NCBI GenBank assembly: GCA_002429455.1 | Contig: DIZU01000021.1 | Coordinates: forward strand, 1-9,641 | Origin: Methylotenera sp. UBA6020 | Lineage (GTDB): Bacteria; Pseudomonadota; Gammaproteobacteria; Burkholderiales; Methylophilaceae | DNA: 9,641 nt | Direction: 5' to 3' | Shown here: in pieces, positions 1 through 6,661 of the stretch | How positions within the stretch are numbered: position 1 is the stretch's first letter | Layout: each line of letters starts with the position of its first letter | Translations under genes and position numbers: made by a program | Notes under the pieces: generated by a model | What the model was told of the DNA's origin: nothing | Database searches by the model: none | The model's input: the letters and a program-made list of their open reading frames with translations, nothing else

Positions 1-381
1 ATAGCGCATGGCAATGTCTACATCTGTTTCTGGCACGGGCTCAATAAATTCTGCACTTTTAACATCAATGCCCGCGGAATACACAAGCTCACCATTTAGA
101 TACTGAAACACTTGTGAGGTTGCTGATTTTTGCGATGAGCAATCGAAAAACCACAACAATTTCGATAAGTTAAATTCTTTATCCGGTGACTGTAAATTCT
201 TTTGCGATGTTTTATATTCGATCTTAATCCAAGCTCGCTTCAGTTGGTCTTTTTGTAATACTGACTGTTTATCCAGCATGAGTTTTGAAGCGTTGTTATC
301 TCGTAGCTTTACCCATACAGCGGCGTGGCTATTGCCAATCATGACAAAAAATAACAGTAAAAATGTGATTACCTTCTTCAT
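1..381 (-). CDS. Secreted surface-adhesin protein E-like protein (3' end beyond window)
   Basis: I translated this frame by hand: 127 residues are visible from ATG at 381, still open at base 1, so the C-terminus is missing. Residues 1-20 form a clear Sec signal peptide (MKK, a hydrophobic run LLLFFVMIG, then NSHA before AVW), so the mature protein is exported. The mature part starts with AVWVKL, has a W-x-K-I-E-Y strand (51-56), a Cys at 81 in WFFDCSS, then YLNGELVYS (94-102) and EPVPETD (114-120). This order (W strand, DY/EY, Cys, 'G..VYS', 'PVP..') resembles the surface-adhesin protein E family, whose second Cys normally lies just past the point where the window ends. Function in this group is essentially unknown; an adhesive role is only a name carried over from Haemophilus protein E. 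An AAAGG Shine-Dalgarno-like run lies 10 bases before the start. I saw no convincing promoter or terminator in bases 382-499. Confidence 0.65.
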   Translation of the reverse strand, partial: MKKVITFLLLFFVMIGNSHAAVWVKLRDNNASKLMLDKQSVLQKDQLKRAWIKIEYKTSQKNLQSPDKEFNLSKLLWFFDCSSQKSATSQVFQYLNGELVYSAGIDVKSAEFIEPVPETDVDIAMRY

Positions 382-499
382 ACCATCAGTACCTTTAACT
401 CTTTTTGTGTTTAGCCAAATAGCTTAAGCAAAACTAAAGCTGCATCGTTAATTACGAAATTCCGCAAACTAAATTATGCGTAGAGATCGGTTATTTTTA

Positions 500-613
500 A
501 TGAAGAAGCAATGGTGGATTTAGGCGCTAATTCTGGGTTTAGGTGTCTATATGGCCCCATGCCTAGTTGGCAGATCAATAGAGGGAGATGGCATTATGAG
601 CTTTTACAATTAG
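500..613 (+). pseudogene. Remnant of a short membrane-anchored protein, split by an in-frame TAG
   Basis: Reading from ATG at 500 gives MKKQWWI, then a TAG stop (521-523), then in the same frame ALILGLGVYMAPCLVGRSIE and a further 11 residues to a second TAG at 611-613. Without the first TAG this would be a typical N-terminus: positive KK, an aromatic pair, a hydrophobic helix, then a polar segment. The pattern of a lysine-rich start, a helix with a Tyr, and G-x-x-x-E is reminiscent of the N-termini of DUF945 (YdgA-like) proteins, but 30-odd residues are too few to assign a family. The last bases overlap the 3' end of lolB on the other strand. No strong ribosome binding site is visible. The simplest reading is a decayed 5' fragment of a lost gene; a chance reading frame remains possible. 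Confidence 0.35.
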
Positions 614-1224
614 CCACCAACACTCACCCATTTTTCGACTAACAACTTTAGGTTAACTTTTTCGCTTTTAAGTAGAATTTTGCCCGGCAAAAAGTGGCCA
701 TTTTGTTCTGAATAGTTTTGGTATTCAATATCCCAGCCATCTTGTTTTAAGGTGCGCAAAAACCCTTGCTCATCCCAAGTGCTGGCTTGAATAGGGCTGT
801 TGGTGGGGCGGCCGAGTGACCAGTCAGCTAAGCCGGCAAGGGGTAATCGCCAACCTAATGCATTTTGTGTGAGAGCTTCGGCATCTGTGGCTGACCGGCT
901 ATTCCCATTGGCATCTTCTATTGTTACTTGGCCAGTCGTTTTTTTAATGCCGGCAACTTGACCGCCCAAAGGTGAATAGAGCGCAATATCGTCATGGGTA
1001 ACATCGTGTTGCCAATGTAGGCTACCCGAAAAGCCCTTGCCATCAGTTTGCACGCCGATGCGACCTTGAAGGGTGAATTCCCCAATGGCTGCAATACGTT
1101 GTAAATGCTGTTGGTATAACAGCTGTGAGTTGGCGCTCTCAGCGGGTTTATGCGTTGGTGTGCTTACACAGCCCTGTAGCAATGCCATAAAGCTTAACAG
1201 CAATATGGCACGGGTTAAATGCAT
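610..1224 (-). CDS. lolB: LolB, outer-membrane lipoprotein receptor
   Basis: LolB takes lipoproteins from the periplasmic carrier LolA and inserts them into the inner leaflet of the outer membrane. The 204-residue product has a lipoprotein signal peptide ending in the lipobox LLQGC, so Cys19 would be lipidated; Val at +2 (not Asp) fits outer-membrane sorting. The LolB fold motifs come in the expected order: FTLQGRIGV (50-58), FSGSLHWQH (65-73), LYSPLG (82-87), GWRLPLAGLADWSLGRP (124-140), GWDIEYQNY (163-171), LPGKILL (179-185) and a C-terminal LKLLVEKW strand (192-199). Length is normal for the family. It lies 71 bases downstream of the TPR lipoprotein gene on the same strand and is probably co-transcribed with it; a weak GGA lies about 9 bases before the start. 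In many beta- and gammaproteobacteria lolB is followed by ispE; here it is not. Confidence 0.93.
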   Translation of the reverse strand: MHLTRAILLLSFMALLQGCVSTPTHKPAESANSQLLYQQHLQRIAAIGEFTLQGRIGVQTDGKGFSGSLHWQHDVTHDDIALYSPLGGQVAGIKKTTGQVTIEDANGNSRSATDAEALTQNALGWRLPLAGLADWSLGRPTNSPIQASTWDEQGFLRTLKQDGWDIEYQNYSEQNGHFLPGKILLKSEKVNLKLLVEKWVSVGG

Positions 1225-1295
1225 GCTAAAAGATCCAGGCTATGCAAAATCAAGTCCAAAATAAAATCCAGTATTAATGACTAATTTGGGCAAAT

Positions 1296-3044
1296 TTATG
1301 ATTTGAATTTCTTGGTGATAAGAAGCAATACTTCATTATCCGGATTAGCGATTAAAGCATCACGCCAAATTTTTGCGGCTTCGTCACGCTGACCTTTTTG
1401 CCAAAGTACTTCCCCCAAGTGGGCGGCAATTTCTGGGTCCGGGTTGACCTTGTAGGCCTGTTGCAAATATTTGATTGCTTGGTCTAAATTGCCTTTTCGA
1501 TAATGCGCCCAGCCCAAGCTATCCAACATATAGTGGTCATTAGGCGAGAAAGTTAATGCCTTTTCAATCAGTTGGATCGCTTCATTAAGCCTGATGTTAC
1601 GGTCGGCAAATGAATAACCGAGTGCGTTGTAGGCCGCTGCAAAATCCGGTTTTGCAGTAATGACCTTGCGTAGCTCCGATTCCATCAAGTCAAACTTTTG
1701 TAATCGTTCGGCAGCAAGTGCATAGTCGTATACAAGTTCTGGTGTATTAGGTAAGTTTTTAACCGTTTTCTCAAGTAAGTCAAACGCATCTTGGTTACGC
1801 TTGGCTTTGGCTAGCAAGCTTGCTTCTGATTGAATGACAATGATTTGTTGTTCCACATTTAAGTCTTCGATCGCGTCTAATTTTTCAATCGCTTTATCAA
1901 CAGATTGGGCGCGAGCGATTACACTGGCTGAATCAAGTTGCGCTTCAAGGTAGCGTTGACCAGGCAGCACTTTGTTATACCAGGAGATCGCAACGTCATC
2001 ATGACCTTGCTTTTCAGCGGTTTGCGCAAGGTAGATGTAAATTTGATCCGTATCTTTAAAGTCTAATGCAAGCGCTTGCTGGAAATAGGTTTCAGCGGCG
2101 GCATAATCAGCCGATTGATATGATAACAACCCAACAATTGCCGCTACTTCAGGATTATTTTTAGCATTTTCTAATATGATCGGATATTCTTTTTTTGCGG
2201 CATCATACTGTTTTTGGTTCACTAAAAGTTTTGCCATATTGATGCGAACTTCAGTTGCCTCAGGGTGTTTGTTAAGATATTCCTGATAAAAATCCAGTGC
2301 GGCTTGAGGTGACTTTCCAAATAACACTTGCCCCTTCAGTAAGGCCGCTATATGCCAGCCCGGTTTGAGTGGTTCAGCACGGTTCAGCGCTTGAAGTGCC
2401 ACTTCATCTTGACCTGCTGCCCAAGCGGATTGGGCGATTGCAAACTGCGCTTCGGCTAGCTTTGGATATGGCTTTGCTAGCGCTTGCACCAAACTCAACA
2501 CACCGGTTTTGTCCGCGCTTCTGCTTAATAAGGCATTTAAATACAAAAAGCCGCTCGCTCTGCTTTCTTCTTTTGCAAGTAGCTTGGCTAAATAAGGTTC
2601 GGTGTCACTGAGCTTGCCCGTTGCGATAAGCATTTCTGTCATGGCTTGCTGTGCTTCGGTCGAGGTAGGGTCAAGCTCGGCCCACAGTTTGACGGCAGGA
2701 ATTGTCAAACTGGACACATTGCCATAAGCTGCAATTTTAGCAGCACGTTCTGCTAAACGCGGGTCTCTTTCTGATCTTGCTAAGTCATAAAAAATTGAGC
2801 CGGATGTTGCAAAGTCGCCGCGTTGCCCAGCGACTTCACCCACTAAATATTTGTAGACGAACTCAGCGGTAAGTCCATTATCAGTGAGCGTATTGGTAGC
2901 CCCTGCAGTTTTTAAATGAGCGCCAGATCCTGTTTTTATATCAGACTTAGTCGCGCAACCGCTCGCTGATAAGCATATAAGTACGAGCGATGTAAAAATG
3001 AATGATGATTTTTTAACTTGAAGCAAATGGGTAGTTGGGCGCAT
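1296..3044 (-). CDS. TPR-repeat lipoprotein encoded upstream of lolB
   Basis: The 582-residue product starts with a lipoprotein signal peptide (KKSSFIFTSLVLICLSASGC; lipobox Cys30, Ala at +2, so probably outer membrane facing the periplasm). The rest is almost wholly helical with tetratricopeptide repeats, clearest at about 199-228, 265-292, 299-329, 334-360, 468-500, 504-534 and 538-568. The segment ALGYSFADRNIRLNEAIQLI followed by MLDSLGWAHYRKGNLDQAI (507-525) is the best conserved part and is typical of the TPR family next to lolB (for example Pseudomonas aeruginosa PA4667). TPR arrays bind other proteins; the partner is not known, and the link with lolB suggests, without proving, a role in envelope assembly. 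There is no good Shine-Dalgarno site before ATG 3044; a TTG at codon 7 would also leave a complete signal peptide, so the exact start is uncertain. Confidence 0.88.
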   Translation of the reverse strand: MRPTTHLLQVKKSSFIFTSLVLICLSASGCATKSDIKTGSGAHLKTAGATNTLTDNGLTAEFVYKYLVGEVAGQRGDFATSGSIFYDLARSERDPRLAERAAKIAAYGNVSSLTIPAVKLWAELDPTSTEAQQAMTEMLIATGKLSDTEPYLAKLLAKEESRASGFLYLNALLSRSADKTGVLSLVQALAKPYPKLAEAQFAIAQSAWAAGQDEVALQALNRAEPLKPGWHIAALLKGQVLFGKSPQAALDFYQEYLNKHPEATEVRINMAKLLVNQKQYDAAKKEYPIILENAKNNPEVAAIVGLLSYQSADYAAAETYFQQALALDFKDTDQIYIYLAQTAEKQGHDDVAISWYNKVLPGQRYLEAQLDSASVIARAQSVDKAIEKLDAIEDLNVEQQIIVIQSEASLLAKAKRNQDAFDLLEKTVKNLPNTPELVYDYALAAERLQKFDLMESELRKVITAKPDFAAAYNALGYSFADRNIRLNEAIQLIEKALTFSPNDHYMLDSLGWAHYRKGNLDQAIKYLQQAYKVNPDPEIAAHLGEVLWQKGQRDEAAKIWRDALIANPDNEVLLLITKKFKS

Positions 3045-3111
3045 AGGACTTTAGTTGTAATTAGGTGATAAAAAAGCTGATATTAAAAATGGCTAGTAAA
3101 AATCTCTTAAG

Positions 3112-3123
3112 TAAAACGTTTTA
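3112..3123. repeat. 12-bp perfect palindrome in the TPR gene leader
   Basis: TAAAACGTTTTA reads the same on both strands. It lies between the candidate promoter and the start codon of the TPR lipoprotein gene, where it could be a regulator site. AT-rich palindromes of this length can also arise by chance, and no regulator is known for it. Confidence 0.35.
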
Positions 3124-3150
3124 ATACTGGCTGTATTAGGTCGTGTAGGG

Positions 3151-3180
3151 ATAATAAGCGATTAATTCAGAATTCTTCAA
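3151..3180 (-). promoter_or_regulatory. Candidate sigma-70 promoter for the TPR-lolB unit
   Basis: On the minus strand there is TTGAAG (3180-3175, four of six matches to the -35 consensus), an 18-base spacer and TATTAT (3156-3151, five of six matches to the -10 consensus). Transcription would start near 3144 and leave a leader of about 100 bases before the TPR gene. This is the best-placed promoter-like pair I found on this strand, judged by eye only. Confidence 0.4.
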
Positions 3181-3227
3181 TATTATAGGGTTCCATTTCT
3201 TAGTCCGTGACAGTCGCCGCAAGTTCC

Positions 3228-3241
3228 TACATAATTATGTA
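3228..3241. repeat. 14-bp perfect palindrome in the divergent intergenic region
   Basis: TACATAATTATGTA is a perfect palindrome near the middle of the 403-base gap between the TPR gene and the ABC cassette. It directly abuts the TTGAC inverted repeats on its right, so it may be part of the same regulator-binding region. No regulator can be named from the sequence. Confidence 0.45.
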
Positions 3242-3319
3242 TTGACTATAGCGTATGTCAATAGAACTTTCCATCAGTCAAGTTTTTTGACGAGTTTTAA
3301 ATAATTCCATTGAATCAAT
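3240..3319. promoter_or_regulatory. Cluster of TTGA/TCAA inverted repeats, possible operator region
   Basis: Three inverted repeats sit in 80 bases: TATTGAC-N10-GTCAATA (3240-3246 with 3257-3263, perfect), GTCAA-N5-TTGAC (3277-3281 with 3287-3291) and ATTGA-N1-TCAAT (3309-3319). All share the TTGA/TCAA core, giving six half-sites. They lie about 130-210 bases upstream of the ABC ATPase start, where a regulator of the cassette or of both divergent units would bind. The spacings differ from each other and do not match the FNR or CRP site, so the regulator cannot be named. Confidence 0.4.
3287..3315 (+). promoter_or_regulatory. Weak candidate promoter for the ABC cassette
   Basis: TTGACG (3287-3292, five of six to the -35 consensus) and TTGAAT (3310-3315, four of six to the -10 consensus) are 17 bases apart. 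Both boxes coincide with halves of the inverted repeats described here, so a bound regulator would cover them. The leader would be about 125 bases long. The -10 box is poor, so this is a tentative call. Confidence 0.25.
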
Positions 3320-3369
3320 ACCGCGTGTTGTCACAGCAAAGTTTTGGTGTGGCGTTTTAGTTTGGTAGT

Positions 3370-3405
3370 ATGAAAAATATGTTACGTATTTACATTGGAT
3401 CCTAA
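3370..3405 (+). other. Possible 11-codon leader ORF upstream of the ABC cassette
   Basis: ATG at 3370 opens a short frame, MKNMLRIYIGS, closed by TAA at 3403-3405. It is in the same frame as the ABC ATPase gene, and its stop lies in the loop of the hairpin at 3392-3415. There is only a weak purine-rich stretch upstream (GGTAG). It may be a chance frame; its position just before a hairpin is the only reason to list it. Confidence 0.15.
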
Positions 3406-3415
3406 AATTCAATGT
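3392..3415 (+). repeat. Hairpin/inverted repeat upstream of the ABC ATPase gene
   Basis: ACATTGGAT (3392-3400) can pair with ATTCAATGT (3407-3415): nine base pairs including one G-U, with a six-base loop CCTAAA. The outer six pairs, ACATTG/CAATGT, form a perfect inverted repeat at DNA level. No T-run follows, so it is not a standard terminator; it could be an operator or a leader RNA structure. It overlaps the first of the three tandem repeats. Confidence 0.4.
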
Positions 3416-3444
3416 CCTAAAATTCAGTGTCTTAAAGTTGAGTA
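3400..3444 (+). repeat. Three 15-bp tandem repeats ending at the ABC ATPase start
   Basis: Units are TCCTAAAATTCAATG (3400-3414), TCCTAAAATTCAGTG (3415-3429) and TCTTAAAGTTGAGTA (3430-3444). Units 1 and 2 match at 14 of 15 positions and units 2 and 3 at 11 of 15. The array ends three bases before the ATG at 3448, and the only Shine-Dalgarno-like bases (GAG, 3440-3442) lie inside the diverged third unit. Each unit carries a TAA in the frame of the downstream gene. The array may have arisen by slippage. Confidence 0.8.
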
Positions 3445-3447
3445 GCG

Positions 3448-4398
3448 ATGAATAATTTTACAGTAGAGGCAATCGGGCTTACACGGCTTTATGGTGGACG
3501 AGAAGCCGTTAGCAATGTGAGTTTTAATTTAAGCAAAGGTGAGGTGTTAGGCTTTTTAGGCCCTAATGGTGCGGGTAAATCCACCACCATGAAAATGCTC
3601 ACAGGCAATCTCGCGCCTAGTAATGGCAGCGTGAAAATTTGTGGCATTGATATGATAGAGCATCCAAAAGAAGCCAAAGCACTGATAGGCTACTTACCTG
3701 AAATGCGTCCCCTGTATAAAGAACTCACGGTGGATGAATATTTAACCGTGGCGGCTAGGCTGCATCGGGTAAGTGCTAGCCATATTAAAAAAGCCGTAGA
3801 AATTGCTAAAGAGCGCTGCGGCTTGGGCCATATGAGTAAGCGGCTTATCGAGAATTTATCTAATGGCTATCAGCAGCGGGTGGGCATTGCGCAAGCGATT
3901 ATCCATAATCCGATGGTCGTGATTTTAGATGAGCCAACAGTAGGATTGGACCCTATTCAAATCCGCGATATTCGCGCGCTGATACGTGAAGTCGGCGGTG
4001 AACACAGCGTGATTATCTCTACCCATATTTTGCCGGAAGTTGAAATGGTGTGTGACCATGTGCAAATTATTGATAAAGGACAATTGGTTTTCAATGGCTC
4101 GATTGATGTGCTTAAAAAACAGCGCATCGGGAATAAGCTATTGATAGGGATGCGTAATGCGCCAAGCGCAGATGAAATGTTGAAGATTGCTGGCGTAACC
4201 GAAGCGGAAGCATTACCTGGTGGTTTAATGCGCGTGCGTTTTGCAGATGATGCAGCGCCGGCCGAAGCGATCGTGCAAGCCGCCGTTAAAAACAGCTGGG
4301 GTTTGCATCAAATTGCACCGGATCAAACAAGTTTAGAAGACGTATTTGTCCAACTGACGTATCAAGAACAAGCTGCTCAAGAACAGTTTGCAAGCTAA
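3448..4398 (+). CDS. ABC-2 type exporter ATP-binding protein, GldA-like
   Basis: This 316-residue ATPase would power the permease encoded next to it. All nucleotide-binding motifs are present in order: Walker A GPNGAGKST (38-46), a Q-loop region GYLPEMRP where the usual Gln is Glu85, the signature LSNGYQQR (137-144, LSNGY instead of LSGGQ), Walker B VVILDEP (157-163), D-loop GLDP (167-170 region) and the H-loop His193 in STH. YLPE and LSNGY-type variants are common in the GldA/ABC-2 drug- and polysaccharide-exporter group, so the enzyme is probably active. A C-terminal extension of about 90 residues ends in SLEDVFVQLTYQ, as usual for exporters of this class. The name GldA comes from Bacteroidetes gliding genes; gliding is not implied here. 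It is the first gene of the plus-strand cassette, with a weak GAG ribosome binding site inside a tandem repeat. Confidence 0.9.
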   Translation: MNNFTVEAIGLTRLYGGREAVSNVSFNLSKGEVLGFLGPNGAGKSTTMKMLTGNLAPSNGSVKICGIDMIEHPKEAKALIGYLPEMRPLYKELTVDEYLTVAARLHRVSASHIKKAVEIAKERCGLGHMSKRLIENLSNGYQQRVGIAQAIIHNPMVVILDEPTVGLDPIQIRDIRALIREVGGEHSVIISTHILPEVEMVCDHVQIIDKGQLVFNGSIDVLKKQRIGNKLLIGMRNAPSADEMLKIAGVTEAEALPGGLMRVRFADDAAPAEAIVQAAVKNSWGLHQIAPDQTSLEDVFVQLTYQEQAAQEQFAS

Positions 4399-4403
4399 CA
4401 ATT

Positions 4404-4407
4404 AGGG
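4404..4407 (+). promoter_or_regulatory. Ribosome binding site that bears on the permease start
   Basis: AGGG at 4404-4407 is 4 bases from the first ATG (4412) and 7 bases from the second, adjacent ATG (4415). The longer spacing is closer to optimal, so the second Met may be the real start, shortening the protein by one residue. Confidence 0.5.
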
Positions 4408-4411
4408 TCGA

Positions 4412-5161
4412 ATGATGATTATCAATGTTGCAAGAAAAGAACTTAAAAGTATGTTTGCCTCGCCGATGGGGTGGGTGATTTTATCATTGCTGATGTTTGC
4501 CTTTGGTACGTATTACTTGAATGGCGTTAACGATTATTTTGCAGTGATGTCTGGTGCTATGCGCCCGGCTGAACGTACCGGTGTGACGCAGTTCGTTGGG
4601 CAAATGGTGTATGGCTTTGCCTCATTCATGGTGTTATTTGCCGTGCCATTGCTTTCAATGCGTTTAATCAGTGAAGAGCGTCGCAGTCAAACGCTGCCTT
4701 TTTTGTTTAGTGCGCCTATTTCACTCACGGAAATTGTGGTGGGTAAGTTTCTAGGGTTAGTGGCATTTTTGAGTATTTTGATTGTGTTCATTGCCGCCAT
4801 GTTGTCTACACTCAACATTTGGGCAGACATTGACTTTGGCTTTATCGTCGCCAATTCGATAGGCCTATTGTTAATGGTGGCAAGCTTCTCCGCACTGGGG
4901 TTATATTTTTCAAGTTTGACTCAGCAGCCAGTAGTTGCCGCTATTTTAACTTTTGTCGCTTTGTTTGCCTTAATGTTCCTGGATCGCTTTTTTGCCGGTG
5001 ATCCTAGCAATACCTTAGCCAGTTTGTCACTCACGCGCCACTTTCAATCATTTTCTGGTGGCTTGATTGATACCGGGGATATTGCTTATTTTGCCTTATT
5101 TATTGTGACATTCTTAACCTTAACCGTGCGTCGTTTAGATGCCGACCGCTTACGTGGTTAA
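4412..5161 (+). CDS. ABC-2 type exporter permease, GldF-like
   Basis: The 249-residue product is an inner-membrane permease with six likely transmembrane helices at about 18-36, 62-83, 110-131, 142-166, 172-192 and 222-240. The motif SEERRSQTLPFLFSAPIS (87-104), between helices 2 and 3, is the coupling region typical of ABC-2 permeases (E-x-R-x-x-x-T-L, then a Pro). HFQSFSGGLIDTGDIAYF (209-226) before the last helix is characteristic of the GldF branch. Length is normal. The gene starts 13 bases after the ATPase stop, so the two are almost certainly one operon and one transporter (two ATPases with two permeases). The substrate cannot be read from the sequence. The start is either of two adjacent ATG codons. 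Confidence 0.9.
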   Translation: MMIINVARKELKSMFASPMGWVILSLLMFAFGTYYLNGVNDYFAVMSGAMRPAERTGVTQFVGQMVYGFASFMVLFAVPLLSMRLISEERRSQTLPFLFSAPISLTEIVVGKFLGLVAFLSILIVFIAAMLSTLNIWADIDFGFIVANSIGLLLMVASFSALGLYFSSLTQQPVVAAILTFVALFALMFLDRFFAGDPSNTLASLSLTRHFQSFSGGLIDTGDIAYFALFIVTFLTLTVRRLDADRLRG

Positions 5162-5224
5162 TTGGGCTTTGTTAAAGGTCAGCGTTAGTAAATCTAGAAC
5201 TTGTGAAATATTGGATATTGTAAA

Positions 5225-6610
5225 ATGAACATCAATCGTAAATTACGCTTTCAACTATTAGTGCAAAACAGTTTTTTTGTCGTGCTATTTTTAATGTTGA
5301 TCATTCTATTGGGCTATCTGGCCAGTCAATATCGGTTTGCAAAGGACATTACGCAAGCTAACCGCAATATTTTGACGCAAGGCAGCGTTAACGTACTTAA
5401 GCAGATGAAAGAGCCGGTTAATATCACGGTCTTTGCCACCAAAGATGATGCCTCTGGCGGTGACAACTTTCGTAAAGGGATGATAGATTTTGTCGCGCGT
5501 TATCAACGTGAAAAAAAGAATATTCAACTTAAATTTGTAAATCCGTCTGAAGAGCCAAAACTTACGCAAGACGCAGGTATTAAGAATGATGGCGAAGTAG
5601 TTGTTGAGTATCAAAAACGCACTGAGCACATCACACCTCCCATCGCCGAACAAGAGATGACCAACTTGTTGGTGAGATTGTCCCGCACCAATCAACAAGC
5701 GGTGATGTATTTAGATGGTCATGGCGAGCGTAACCTGCTTGGGGTGAAAAACTTCGATATTGGTGAATTTGGTAAGCAGTTAGAGGCAAAAGGCTTTAAG
5801 TTTGCCAATCCGGATTTAACCATTGCGCAAGCAGTGCCTAGCAATGGTGCTATGTTGGTCATTGCCAGCCCGCAAGTGGATGTCAGCGATGTTGAAGCGA
5901 AGAAAATCAAAGCTTATCTGGAAGCAGGCGGTAATTTGTTATGGCTGTTAGATGACGATAATTTACGCGGCCTTAAAGAGGTGGCTGAGTATTTAGGGTT
6001 ACAAGTATCGCCTGGTATCGCCATGGACATGGCATCAGCACAATATGGAGCTGATGCACGTGTGTCATTTGCCAGCCTGTACGGCGAGCATGCCATTACT
6101 ACTAACTTTATGTTGCGCACGTTGTTCCCGGAAGCGCATCAGGTGTCAGCGCACGGTACAGATGAAAATGGCTGGAAAGTCAGTAATCTGATAGAAGTTG
6201 CACCGAACGGCTGGTTAACCTCTGAAAAATTAGCCAAAGATGTGAAGCCGATCTTTAATGAGAAAAAAGATAAACGCGGCCCTATCAATATTGGTGTGGC
6301 GCTGGAGCGTACTTACGGTAAAAAAGGCCAGCGTGTAGTGGTCATGGGTAACGGTAACTTTTTATCCAATACTTTTATTACCAATGGCGGCAATTTAGAT
6401 TTAGGCGTAAATATGGTGAACTGGCTTGCCGGTGATGATAAGCTCATCACCATTCAACCGATGCCGCTGAAAGATATCAATATGACTATTCCGGATACGG
6501 ATACAGGCCGCGTGATTGCCTGGACGGTGTTCCATGGTTTCCAATATTTTATTCCGCTAGGGATGATGATTGCCGGCTTTTACTTATGGTGGAAACGTAG
6601 GAAAGCTTAA
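5225..6610 (+). CDS. GldG-like ABC transporter auxiliary protein
   Basis: The 461-residue protein has one membrane helix at each end (about 14-33 and 432-455), with the roughly 400 residues between them presumably in the periplasm, and a basic C-terminal tail (KRRKA). The N-terminal half fits the GldG/ABC auxiliary fold: PVNITVFATKDD (64-75), then LVRLSRTNQQAVMYLDGHGE (149-168) with the family hallmark GHGE, VIASP (212-216), and the strand-turn GGNLLWLLDD (235-244). VVVMGNGNFLSN (371-382) is a second conserved block seen in these proteins. It likely associates with the neighbouring permease and ATPase; the biochemical role of GldG is not established. The gap from the permease gene is 63 bases, with a weak GGA about 9 bases before the ATG. 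Codon use looks like that of its neighbours. Classical gliding genes are absent nearby, so a gliding role is unlikely. Confidence 0.88.
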   Translation: MNINRKLRFQLLVQNSFFVVLFLMLIILLGYLASQYRFAKDITQANRNILTQGSVNVLKQMKEPVNITVFATKDDASGGDNFRKGMIDFVARYQREKKNIQLKFVNPSEEPKLTQDAGIKNDGEVVVEYQKRTEHITPPIAEQEMTNLLVRLSRTNQQAVMYLDGHGERNLLGVKNFDIGEFGKQLEAKGFKFANPDLTIAQAVPSNGAMLVIASPQVDVSDVEAKKIKAYLEAGGNLLWLLDDDNLRGLKEVAEYLGLQVSPGIAMDMASAQYGADARVSFASLYGEHAITTNFMLRTLFPEAHQVSAHGTDENGWKVSNLIEVAPNGWLTSEKLAKDVKPIFNEKKDKRGPINIGVALERTYGKKGQRVVVMGNGNFLSNTFITNGGNLDLGVNMVNWLAGDDKLITIQPMPLKDINMTIPDTDTGRVIAWTVFHGFQYFIPLGMMIAGFYLWWKRRKA

Positions 6611-6661
6611 GCAGACGTTATCAATACTTAGTCGAATGTTTAGTTTTTAATAGGGACATGC

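Noticed and set aside
382..609. tRNA or other RNA gene after lolB, as in the common lolB-ispE-tRNA order
   Set aside because: I found no TTC-loop-like segment, acceptor pairing or CCA end on either strand.
3242..3261. FNR or CRP site in TTGAC-N10-GTCAA
   Set aside because: The FNR site is TTGAT-N4-ATCAA and the CRP site is TGTGA-N6-TCACA; both the spacing and the half-sites differ.
3392..3415. Rho-independent terminator
   Set aside because: The stem is AT-rich and is not followed by a run of T on the plus strand, and no gene ends before it.
3400..3444. CRISPR array
   Set aside because: The units are directly adjacent with no spacers and are only 15 bases long.
5306..5698. Minus-strand open frame of 130 codons opposite the GldG-like gene
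   Set aside because: The opposite strand encodes conserved GldG motifs throughout, and this frame has no recognisable domain, so it is a shadow.
3448..6610. Gliding motility system
   Set aside because: Only GldA/F/G-like components are present and none of the GldJ/K/L/M/N or SprA-type genes; the family name alone does not support gliding.
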